Origin: an uncultured Pseudomonadales bacterium
GTDB taxonomy: Bacteria; Pseudomonadota; Gammaproteobacteria; Pseudomonadales; Cellvibrionaceae
Direction of reading: 5' to 3'
DNA length: 64,000 bases
NCBI GenBank assembly: GCA_947487765.1
Contig: CANKXO010000004.1
Coordinates: forward strand, 248,001-312,000
Shown in pieces: positions 53,758 to 60,792 of this stretch (its first letter is position 1; every line of letters starts with the position of its first letter). Under the pieces are notes generated by a model. That model did not search any database. It was not told the origin of the DNA and was given only the letters and a program-made list of their open reading frames with translations. The position numbers and the translations under genes are program-made.

Positions 53758-54615
53758 TTAATGACCATATGGATGCATATCATGAGCAGGGAATGCAGGG
53801 TATTCAGTTACCGTACTAAGCTTGCCAAAAGTTAGTATATTTCGGCCATTAGCTTGTATTCTTCCATCATCTTGAGGAATAAATTCATAGGTCCCATATG
53901 CTTGACCAACTCCCCATTTTTCGTGAATGATTTCACAGTTAAATGTCATTAGACTTCCGTCAGGAGTTATTAGGGCCGGATCGCTTGATTGATAATTAAT
54001 GATTAATTCTCTTTTAGGGTAACCATAACGATCTGTGACTAAGATATTGTAATTGCCGAAAAACATCATATTGTTTGTTGTCGCTGTTTTGCCGATATGA
54101 TCCCCGCCTAACTCGATACCGTTAGGGTCTTTGACGACAATATGAAAGCCTCCATCACGAATTATCCAGCCCTCACTAGGAACTCGTGTTCCAGATTTTG
54201 CGTAGAGGCGATATTGGATGTCAGGGTTGAATGTAAAGTCTTTAAATTCAATGCGTTCATCTGCAACAAGTTCATCAACGTTTAATCCATATTCTGTATT
54301 AAAATAGTCTTTAGCGCTTTGCTCTAGAGCTGCTATTTCTTCGTCAGTTCTTTTCATTATCTCTTTTTGAAAAAACTCTCCATCACAGAAACCTCCATTG
54401 CAACCTGTAACTCCTGGGAAGGGCTCTGGATTATTAGGGTCGAATATACCTGTACCCATGTAAAGTAAAACCTGATCGAATCCATCAGGTGTCGACATTT
54501 TTCCAGCTCTTCGTTTTTTATTGTCGTCTGCATAACTTGTAGTTGAAAAGCAGAGTATGCTAATCAGTGTAATTACTATAGTCGTTATATTTTTGTAAGT
54601 ATTAAGTGATTTCAT
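53758..54615 (-). CDS. Secreted protein of unknown family at the head of the operon
   Basis: This 285-residue protein starts with a signal peptide (VITLISILCFSTTSYA, cleavage probably near residue 30) and has two close cysteines in VTGCNGGFCDGEFF that may form a disulfide. Later segments (RLYAKSGTRVPSEGWIIRD, FGNYNILVTDRYGYPKREL) look beta-rich. I do not recognise a family. The start at 54615 has GAGGAT upstream. It lies 56 bp upstream of the carrier protein gene, so it may bind, modify or export the pathway product. Confidence 0.75.
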   Translation of the reverse strand: MKSLNTYKNITTIVITLISILCFSTTSYADDNKKRRAGKMSTPDGFDQVLLYMGTGIFDPNNPEPFPGVTGCNGGFCDGEFFQKEIMKRTDEEIAALEQSAKDYFNTEYGLNVDELVADERIEFKDFTFNPDIQYRLYAKSGTRVPSEGWIIRDGGFHIVVKDPNGIELGGDHIGKTATTNNMMFFGNYNILVTDRYGYPKRELIINYQSSDPALITPDGSLMTFNCEIIHEKWGVGQAYGTYEFIPQDDGRIQANGRNILTFGKLSTVTEYPAFPAHDMHPYGH

Positions 54616-54952
54616 GTTGATATCCTCTTTTTCAAAATGAAAAATAGTTCCCGGTAAAAGTATTTTCTTTTGTTGAAAAGAGTGTGGGTGGTTACTAAAA
54701 ATCAACTCTCTGTCAACGCGAAGAATGGTAGCCCATAAATTTTTAACAAAGAATGCTAGTTAGTTCGTATTAAATGTTTAATCGTACAAAATAATTTTTT
54801 AAAATATATGTCATGTATTTACGATACTTATAAAATACATTCGGAATAATTCTTTATGAAAATGATGAGGATAAAAGCGCCAATGTTTGACGTATGTAGG
54901 TAAGAATGGTGGATGAGAGTTTGTATTTTTAATCTTTCAGCTTGAATAAATT
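54616..54952. other. Probable promoter region of the biosynthetic operon
   Basis: No gene is seen in these 337 bp. Two dyads stand out: ATTAAATGTTTAAT (54769-54782) and an inverted repeat with 8-bp arms ATGTATTT (54813-54820) and AAATACAT (54833-54840) separated by 12 bp. They lie about 155 to 225 bp upstream of the operon's first gene and may bind the AraC or TetR regulator encoded nearby. Confidence 0.5.
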
Positions 54953-55906
54953 TTAAGGTGTAGCCGAATTAGATTGACGGCGAATTTTCCCGGGGGGTAC
55001 AGAAAAGAAATCGTGAAAAGCGCGAGAAAAAGCAGCGTCAGACTTGTAGCCTACCTTTATGGCAACTTCTGTTATCCCTTTTCCTTCGCTTAATAATGAC
55101 CATGCAAGGTTCATGCGAAACCATTTAAGGTAATTTCCTGGAGTCCAGCCACTTGTATTTCTAAATGTCTCAGTAAATGCGGTTCTGGATAATGCTGCGT
55201 TGGAAGACATTGATTGTAATGTCCACTTTCGTTCAGGAAAGTTATGAATGTCTTCTACTGTTTTTTTTAATTTTTCATGAGAGTAAAGAGCGAGCAAGCC
55301 AACAGTATCTTTTTTGTTGAAGTAATATTGCCTTAAGGAGAAGGTAAATAACACTTCTGAGAGCTTGTTTTTGATTTCTTTTGCTCCTATTGTGTCATCT
55401 CGGCTGGCAATTAGCATCATGTCCAATATAGGGATTAACCAAGGATAAGATTTATCGTTTTTGAGAATGATGACCTTTGGTAATCCGTCTAATAAAAAAT
55501 TACTTGCTTGATGTGTGAACTTAACTTGTCCACATAGGATGCCTGCTTTAATGCATGCATCTCCATCAGGACAATTGAAAGAAAATGAATCTGATATAAT
55601 GTCAGGTCGACAGCTATTAATGGGTCTGAGGCTGTGATCTAATTTACTTGGCAGGATAATTAGATCACCTTTGTTTAAATTAGTTTTGATATGGCCTGGT
55701 ACATCTAAGCTACAATATCCATTGGTCACAAAGTAAAAACAAGTTTGATTTATTTGGTTTGTGTTGAAGTTTTGCTTTTTACATTGACTTATATTGTGAC
55801 ATATATTGGCTTGAAGCCCTAGTAATCGTATAACATCAGAAAACGGGTCTATTTTTTCTTCGGTTGGATTTGATGATAGCTTTTCAATGCCTGTGTGAGC
55901 TCTCAT
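54953..55906 (-). CDS. AraC-family transcriptional regulator with cupin domain
   Basis: This protein of about 317 residues has an N-terminal cupin-type sensor (CFYFVTNGYCSLDVPGH then GDLIILPSKLDHSLRP) and a C-terminal double helix-turn-helix, with motifs TAFTETFRNTSGWTPGNYLKW and GITEVAIKVGYKSDAAFSRAFHDFF. It is located directly upstream of the biosynthetic operon on the same strand and is the best candidate for its regulator. ATG at 55906 (AAGGA with 8-nt spacing) is preferred over 55912. Confidence 0.9.
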   Translation of the reverse strand: MRAHTGIEKLSSNPTEEKIDPFSDVIRLLGLQANICHNISQCKKQNFNTNQINQTCFYFVTNGYCSLDVPGHIKTNLNKGDLIILPSKLDHSLRPINSCRPDIISDSFSFNCPDGDACIKAGILCGQVKFTHQASNFLLDGLPKVIILKNDKSYPWLIPILDMMLIASRDDTIGAKEIKNKLSEVLFTFSLRQYYFNKKDTVGLLALYSHEKLKKTVEDIHNFPERKWTLQSMSSNAALSRTAFTETFRNTSGWTPGNYLKWFRMNLAWSLLSEGKGITEVAIKVGYKSDAAFSRAFHDFFSVPPGKIRRQSNSATP

Positions 55907-56401
55907 TTGCATAGTCCTTATTGGTAAGCTAACCTTATTGCATAGCTATTTAAAGTTTACTAAATACTAATTCGATAACCATTATTAAAATTAAAGCAGC
56001 TTGAAAATTTTAAGAGACATTAAATCCTGTTATTACTCTTTATGTAAGCGTTGGAAATTCTGTATTTAGATTTCTTTACGGGGGAGAAGTCTATTACATC
56101 ATCAATTGGTAAAATATGACTTGCATCTCGTCATAATAAATAAATTTTCTTAATAACTATAAATAGCTATAGGAATTATATGTAAAGAGAAAATTGCTTC
56201 TGCTTGACCACAAAAAATCACCCTAATAGTTTATTGTGCAAGATATAAAGCTTTATAAGTAATGTAAGGTATACGTTACTTTTTAAGGGGCTCCTTTTGG
56301 TTTGGTAGGTAATTGCTGTGGGTAATTTTTATAAAAGGCGCCATATTTTTTATAATACAGCACCTCTAGTGAAAATCATTCATACAAATGCTATGGATAG
56401 C
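55907..56401. other. Long intergenic region upstream of the AraC gene
   Basis: No gene or RNA is recognised in these 495 bp. Two dyads are visible: TATAAAGCTTTATA (56244-56257) and the imperfect palindrome GTAAGGTATACGTTAC (56264-56279), which shares its CGTTAC half-site with two other elements near the TetR and SRPBCC genes. Confidence 0.5.
56264..56279. promoter_or_regulatory. Candidate TetR-type operator 1 (GTAA...TTAC dyad)
   Basis: The 16-bp sequence has the form GTAA-n-GTATAC-n-TTAC, with one non-matching base pair in each half. It shares the half-site CGTTAC with the dyad upstream of the SRPBCC gene and that upstream of the TetR gene, so one regulator may bind all three. It lies about 360 bp upstream of the AraC start. 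Confidence 0.4.
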
Positions 56402-56830
56402 CTAAGCTGCTTGTGCAGCAGCATTGATATTGTCCATTAGCCCGCCAAGTGCAGCCTCTAGCATGCCAACTACCTCAGTTTCTGGCATTCCTTTTGGTTC
56501 GAAACTTGCCGCCCACGACAGTTCAGCTTCACTATCAGTTATTTTTTTAACGGTTGCTGTTCCAATATAGCCTTTAACGGGGAGTGGGGCATCTTCATTA
56601 TCAATTGAGTACTGAAATTTCATTTCCTCATCATTATTTACTAAGATTGTCTCATGTATATCACCTTGTTCTGTTGAGCAAACTCTTTTACTTCCTGCTT
56701 TATTATCATCTATTTTACAGGCAGTTATCATGCTGGGGAGGTATTTATCCATAGAATCTGCTCTGCTCACAATAGTCCATATTTTAGATGCTTCGGTATT
56801 GTACTTTTTGGTTACTGATATGTTTGTCAT
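56402..56830 (-). CDS. SRPBCC-family (Bet v 1-like) protein
   Basis: This 142-residue protein has the SRPBCC fold pattern: VTKKYNTEASKIWTIVSRAD at the N-terminus, a long central beta region with ELSWAASFEPKG, and a C-terminal helix (LGGLMDNINAAAQAA). Such proteins bind hydrophobic ligands; some act as polyketide cyclases. It starts at ATG 56830 with AAGGA upstream, and is divergent from the TetR gene. A matching dyad in its promoter suggests it is controlled by that TetR protein. Confidence 0.85.
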   Translation of the reverse strand: MTNISVTKKYNTEASKIWTIVSRADSMDKYLPSMITACKIDDNKAGSKRVCSTEQGDIHETILVNNDEEMKFQYSIDNEDAPLPVKGYIGTATVKKITDSEAELSWAASFEPKGMPETEVVGMLEAALGGLMDNINAAAQAA

Positions 56831-56845
56831 GTTTTCCATCCTTTT

Positions 56846-56861
56846 TGTAATGGTCGTTACA
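56846..56861. promoter_or_regulatory. Candidate TetR-type operator 2
   Basis: TGTAA-N6-TTACA, full sequence TGTAATGGTCGTTACA, lies 16 bp upstream of the SRPBCC start codon. It overlaps the expected transcription start region, so binding would repress. It shares the CGTTAC half-site with the other two elements. Confidence 0.55.
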
Positions 56862-57065
56862 TTAAGGTTTTAATATATTACGAGATTCTCTTTTGTGTCA
56901 ATGTTAAAACTATGAAACAAGATGCTAATTTCATACGGAGATATCAAAAATAGGAACTAATCGACAGTATTTAAGGTGTTTATAACATTGTAAGGATTGT
57001 CAATGTTTGAGAGATGATAAAAGAAAATTAATATCTATCTTATTTATTTAATTTTATAATTATCG

Positions 57066-57079
57066 TTACATAGATGTAA
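57066..57079. promoter_or_regulatory. Candidate TetR-type operator 3
   Basis: TTACATAGATGTAA is a 14-bp near-perfect dyad preceded by CG, giving CGTTACA, the same half-site as in the SRPBCC promoter. It lies about 60 bp upstream of the TetR start, consistent with autoregulation. Confidence 0.5.
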
Positions 57080-57140
57080 AAATGTACTATAGTTGAATTT
57101 TGTGCCAGCAAATTTTAATGGGTGTGAGGTTGTTTTCTTG

Positions 57141-57740
57141 AGGAAAAAAGCATTTGATGAAGAGGTCGTATTGCGTAGTGTAATGCTTCTATTTTGGGAG
57201 AAGGGTTACGACTCTACGTCCATCGGAGATTTAGAGAAAGAAAGTGGGCTAATACGGACTAGTTTGTACCATTTTTACGGTAACAAAGAAAAGATTTTTC
57301 TAGCTGCACTGGATCTTTATATTCGAGAGCAGTGTTCAGGATGGGTTGAAATTTTAAATAAGCAGTCATCTGTTATTTCTATTCTTAATGAATTTTTTGA
57401 CTCGATTATTGCGCATAATTGTAATTCAGAAACGCCGACAGGTTGTATGATTGCGGTTAATTCTACGGTTACCAATGGTCTGTCTTATGAGACTAAAGAA
57501 AAGTTACAATTAGGGTACAAAACAGTCATTTCTGCATTGGAGAGCTTATTTGAGCGCAGTATTGAGCAGAAATATATTAAGAGTAATGATGCAATATCAG
57601 CACATGATTTAGCGATTTATGTGATGGGCTGTATTCAGGGAATTATGGTGCTATCTCGAGCTCTCAACAATGAAATTGACTTAAGAGCTATAAAAAGACA
57701 GGCAATTAGACATGTAGAATCTTATGTCTTAAAGTGTTAG
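57141..57740 (+). CDS. TetR-family repressor
   Basis: This protein of about 199 residues has an N-terminal helix-turn-helix (VLRSVMLLFWEKGYDSTSIGDLEKESG then TSLYHFYGNKEKIFLAAL) and a helical ligand-binding domain with a C-terminal TetR_C-like segment (PTGCMIAVNSTV). The TTG at 57141, with GAGG about 8 nt upstream, fits the usual RKKAFDEE N-terminus better than the TTG at 57093. It is divergent from the SRPBCC gene and likely represses it and itself through the shared dyads. Confidence 0.87.
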   Translation, partial: RKKAFDEEVVLRSVMLLFWEKGYDSTSIGDLEKESGLIRTSLYHFYGNKEKIFLAALDLYIREQCSGWVEILNKQSSVISILNEFFDSIIAHNCNSETPTGCMIAVNSTVTNGLSYETKEKLQLGYKTVISALESLFERSIEQKYIKSNDAISAHDLAIYVMGCIQGIMVLSRALNNEIDLRAIKRQAIRHVESYVLKC

Positions 57741-57890
57741 CAAAAACCTTTTCGGCTATAAATAATGCAACATCCTTCTCCATGGAGTAATATTTATTGT
57801 TCAGTACCAATTAATTAGCCTAAGTAATGATTCTTGGCAATATACACTATTTAATTTATTTAAAAGTTTAACTAGGCTTAGCGACATAGC

Positions 57891-58502
57891 ATGATTGTTG
57901 ATTTTAATTTGATTGAACCCTTAAGTCGTTATCATTTACTTGCTCAGACAGTAATACCCAGGCCTATAGCATGGGTTTTATCCATAAATGAAGATTCGTC
58001 ACTCAATTTAGCGCCATTCTCATTTTTTAATGTTATGTGCTCTGATCCACCATTATTAGTCATGTCTATCGGGAAAAAGCCTGGGGGAGACATGAAGGAT
58101 ACTCGTCGCAATCTTCTTAGTGGTCGTGAATTTGTTGTACATATTGCTAGCATTGATAATGTTGAGGCGCTTAATGATAGCGCAACGGTTTTAGATTATG
58201 GTGAATCTGAAGTTACTGCCAATAGCTTGCCTCTATCCGACTTCCCTAATTGCCCTTTACCACGACTTAAGCAGTGTCATATTGCTTACCATTGTAAAAT
58301 ATATGATGTGCATCAGGTTGGCCCTAATAAGCAAGCCATGATTTATGCTGAAATATTACAGCTCTATATGGATGATAGTGTCGTTGAATATAGCGATAAT
58401 CGTTATACTGTTGATGCGGAAAAAGTTAATCCCTTGTCTCGGTTAGGCGGTTCTCATTATGCTTCTATGGGTGAGATCATTTCACTAATGCGTCCAAAGT
58501 AA
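57891..58502 (+). CDS. Flavin reductase-like FMN-binding protein
   Basis: This 203-residue protein fits the flavin-reductase-like family. PRPIAWVLSINED and LAPFSFFNVMCSDPPLLVMSIG form the FMN-binding split beta-barrel, followed by NLLSGREFVVHIAS. Such proteins supply reduced flavin to monooxygenases or reduce flavins directly. No partner oxygenase is seen here. It lies 150 bp downstream of the TetR gene, so it could be part of the same unit or separate. Confidence 0.88.
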   Translation: MIVDFNLIEPLSRYHLLAQTVIPRPIAWVLSINEDSSLNLAPFSFFNVMCSDPPLLVMSIGKKPGGDMKDTRRNLLSGREFVVHIASIDNVEALNDSATVLDYGESEVTANSLPLSDFPNCPLPRLKQCHIAYHCKIYDVHQVGPNKQAMIYAEILQLYMDDSVVEYSDNRYTVDAEKVNPLSRLGGSHYASMGEIISLMRPK

Positions 58503-58539
58503 ATATAGTTTTGAGATAATAGACTTTCCATCATAGCAG

Positions 58540-59130
58540 ATGAACACTCCGGCTCATTTACTGATTAACCTTGCTGTGTTATCTAGCCGTCGCATTGACA
58601 GTGGGCGTTTGCATTCCTATGGTCTGGCAATATTGTTAGGTGCATTATTGCCTGATGTCTTTATGTTTATCTTTTATGGTTATGAAAAATTCATTTTAGG
58701 TACTCATGAACAAGAAATCTGGCGAATAAAGTACTTCTTGCCTTTTTGGCAAAATATATTTGATCTATTTAATTCCATTCCTTTAATTGCCGTAGCTTTT
58801 TTAATCGGCCTTTATCGCAAGTCGCTTTTTCTTCAAGCCTTAACATTGAGTATGTTGTTTCATTGCTTACTGGATTTTCCTTTGCATAACGATGATGCTC
58901 ATCGCCATTTCTTCCCTCTGAGTGATTGGCGCTTTATTAGCCCGTTCTCTTATTGGGATTCAAGTCATTATGGTCAGTATTTTTTATTTATCGAAGTCTT
59001 TCTCTCATTTATTGCAGGTTTGTATTTGCTAGTTACGCATAATGTTCGATGGGTTAAGGCTATTAGTTGTTTGTTGCTGTGTATTTACGTGGGGTTTGGC
59101 ATTTTTGCCTACTATGTCTGGGGTTTTTGA
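58540..59130 (+). CDS. Multi-pass membrane protein, YdjM/DUF457-like putative hydrolase
   Basis: This 196-residue protein has about five hydrophobic helices. NTPAHLLINLAVL with a His near the N-terminus, LLGALLPDVFMF, and the conserved-looking polar segment FHCLLDFPLHNDDAHRHFFP (His and Asp rich) resemble the membrane-bound metal-dependent hydrolase group. The function is unknown. It starts 37 bp after the flavin reductase gene. Confidence 0.65.
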   Translation: MNTPAHLLINLAVLSSRRIDSGRLHSYGLAILLGALLPDVFMFIFYGYEKFILGTHEQEIWRIKYFLPFWQNIFDLFNSIPLIAVAFLIGLYRKSLFLQALTLSMLFHCLLDFPLHNDDAHRHFFPLSDWRFISPFSYWDSSHYGQYFLFIEVFLSFIAGLYLLVTHNVRWVKAISCLLLCIYVGFGIFAYYVWGF

Positions 59131-59141
59131 GTTGCTGTAGC

Positions 59142-59203
59142 GTTTCATTAAACTGTTATATTGCTGTCAATTTTCTTACATAAATTCTTCACGGATTCTT
59201 CAT
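59142..59203 (+). promoter_or_regulatory. PhoB-type box array upstream of the first nuclease
   Basis: Six heptamers with 11-bp periodicity occur at 59142 (GTTTCAT), 59153 (CTGTTAT), 59164 (CTGTCAA), 59175 (CTTACAT), 59186 (TCTTCAC) and 59197 (TCTTCAT). The canonical Pho box consists of CTGTCAT heptamers separated by 4 AT-rich bases, as here. The array is 52 bp from the start codon, so it should control the secreted phosphatase-fold enzyme. Confidence 0.8.
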
Positions 59204-59254
59204 TAAGTGTCGTTATTCTCTTCCTTTACCAATTTACTTTTAAAGGAAATGAGT

Positions 59255-60547
59255 ATGAAAATACGCCACCTTGTTTATTTATTAGCTGGGATAGCGGGCT
59301 TAACAACAAATGCCTATGCTGATTATCAAAATACTAATCCTTATATTTGTATGAGTGGGGATTTTTCATCTGTTCAACAGCGTTCTAGTGAAAGAGCTAT
59401 TCGATTTGCTACCTTTAATGCATTTTTGAATCGTTCTAATCAAGGTGATCTAATTAATGATCTGCGTGATCCTAGCGACCAATTAGGCATTGGTGGTGCA
59501 GACACTCAGATTAGAGCGGTTGCCGAGATTATTCAGCGTGTACGTCCAGATGTTCTTTTGCTCAATGAATTTGACTACGATCAGTATGGTGTAGCACTTG
59601 AGTTATTTCGTGAAAACTATTTAGCGGTAAGCCAGAATAGTCAAGAGCCTATTTATTACGGCTACACGTATAATGCGCCTTCTAATACTGGCTTACCCTC
59701 AGGTCAAGATTTAGATAATAATGGTTCAAGCGCGGGTCCTGGTGATGCATTTGGTTTTGGTTTTTTTCCTGGTCAGTTTGGCATGGCCTTACTTTCACGG
59801 CACCCAATTGGTGATGACACTAGAACTTTCCAAAACTTTTTATGGAAAGATATGCCAGAGGCATTACTGCCTGATGATCCATCTACAGAAGAAGATGCTG
59901 ATTACTACAGCAAGGTTGAGCTAGATATTTTTCGCTTATCATCGAAAAGCCATTGGGATATCCCTGTTTCTGTCAACGGAACGACTATCCATGTATTAGC
60001 CGCTCACCCAACACCGCCAGTATTTGATGGCCCGGAAGACCGCAATGGCCGTCGTAATCATGATGAAATTCGTTTCTGGGCAGATTATATTGGTTCAACG
60101 GAACAGTCTTCTTATATTCGTGATGATAACGGTCGGCTTGGTGGTTTAAAAGAGTCAGAGCGTTTTGTAATTATGGGAGATTACAATGCTGACCCGAAGG
60201 ATGGTGATAGTGTTAATTTTGCAATTAACCAGCTTTTAAAACACTCTGCGGTAGATAACGCTGTTGCTCCTGGTAGTATCGGTGGATATGCTGATGCTGA
60301 AAGTGAAGGCTTAATGAATGATATCCATGGTGGTAATCCTGCATTAGACACTGGCGATTTCAATCCTAATGGCCCTGGTAATTTACGCGTTGACTATGCA
60401 CTGCCTTCAAAAAGTGGTCTGAACACTATTTGTGGTGGTGTATTTTGGCCAGCACCAACAGATGAAACTTATCGTTTGGTTGGTTCCGGTTTCCCTGTTA
60501 TCTCATCTGATCATCATTTAGTCTGGATCGATGTCGAAGTAAAATAA
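59255..60547 (+). CDS. Secreted endonuclease/exonuclease/phosphatase-fold enzyme
   Basis: This 430-residue exported protein has a signal peptide (MKIRHLVYLLAGIAGLTTNAYA). The EEP fold motifs are ATFNAFLNRS (Asn), VRPDVLLLNEFDYD (Glu), HVLAAHPTPP, the catalytic FVIMGDYNADP (D-x-N) and a terminal SSDHHLVWIDV (Asp-His). It probably hydrolyses phosphodiesters such as DNA or a phosphorylated substrate. AAGGA lies 7 nt before the ATG at 59255. PhoB-type boxes in its promoter imply phosphate starvation control. A terminator follows 28 bp after the stop. Confidence 0.85.
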   Translation: MKIRHLVYLLAGIAGLTTNAYADYQNTNPYICMSGDFSSVQQRSSERAIRFATFNAFLNRSNQGDLINDLRDPSDQLGIGGADTQIRAVAEIIQRVRPDVLLLNEFDYDQYGVALELFRENYLAVSQNSQEPIYYGYTYNAPSNTGLPSGQDLDNNGSSAGPGDAFGFGFFPGQFGMALLSRHPIGDDTRTFQNFLWKDMPEALLPDDPSTEEDADYYSKVELDIFRLSSKSHWDIPVSVNGTTIHVLAAHPTPPVFDGPEDRNGRRNHDEIRFWADYIGSTEQSSYIRDDNGRLGGLKESERFVIMGDYNADPKDGDSVNFAINQLLKHSAVDNAVAPGSIGGYADAESEGLMNDIHGGNPALDTGDFNPNGPGNLRVDYALPSKSGLNTICGGVFWPAPTDETYRLVGSGFPVISSDHHLVWIDVEVK

Positions 60548-60575
60548 AGGCAAGCTTTAGACATTTTTCTCTAAT

Positions 60576-60604
60576 AAAAAGCTCTGATTTATCAGGGCTT
60601 TTTT
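60576..60604 (+). terminator. Rho-independent terminator
   Basis: A 13-bp stem with one G-T wobble, AAAAAGCTCTGAT and ATCAGGGCTTTTT, closes on a 2-nt loop (TT). A T-rich run continues. It is placed right after the first nuclease gene and just before the PhoB boxes of the second. Confidence 0.85.
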
Positions 60605-60675
60605 GTCATAAATCATTCACTAAACTGTTATTTAAGTGTCAATTTAATTACATAAATTCTTCATCGCCCCTTCAT
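60603..60675 (+). promoter_or_regulatory. PhoB-type box array upstream of the second nuclease
   Basis: Seven heptamers spaced exactly 11 bp apart start at 60603 (TTGTCAT), 60614 (CATTCAC), 60625 (CTGTTAT), 60636 (GTGTCAA), 60647 (ATTACAT), 60658 (TCTTCAT) and 60669 (CCTTCAT). The array ends about 118 bp before the start codon and aligns closely with the array upstream of the first nuclease, so both genes probably belong to the Pho regulon. Confidence 0.8.
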
Positions 60676-60792
60676 TTACAAACACTATCCTTTGGTTGCT
60701 TTTTGTCTTCATAAAGCACGTCTATTTATTAATTTTCGTTCATAACTATTAATAAATTAATTCAATAATTATTTTCGTACAGGGGTTTAACT

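Larger units (their letters stand above)
56831..57140. other. Divergent promoter region between SRPBCC and TetR genes
   Basis: No gene is seen in these 310 bp. The region holds two dyads, at 56846-56861 near the SRPBCC gene and at 57066-57079 near the TetR gene, and is otherwise AT-rich. It probably contains the promoters of both genes. Confidence 0.6.

Noticed and set aside
60699-60792. Possible small RNA between PhoB boxes and the large nuclease
   Set aside because: No stable hairpin followed by a T-tract is seen; the stretch is best read as the 5' untranslated leader.
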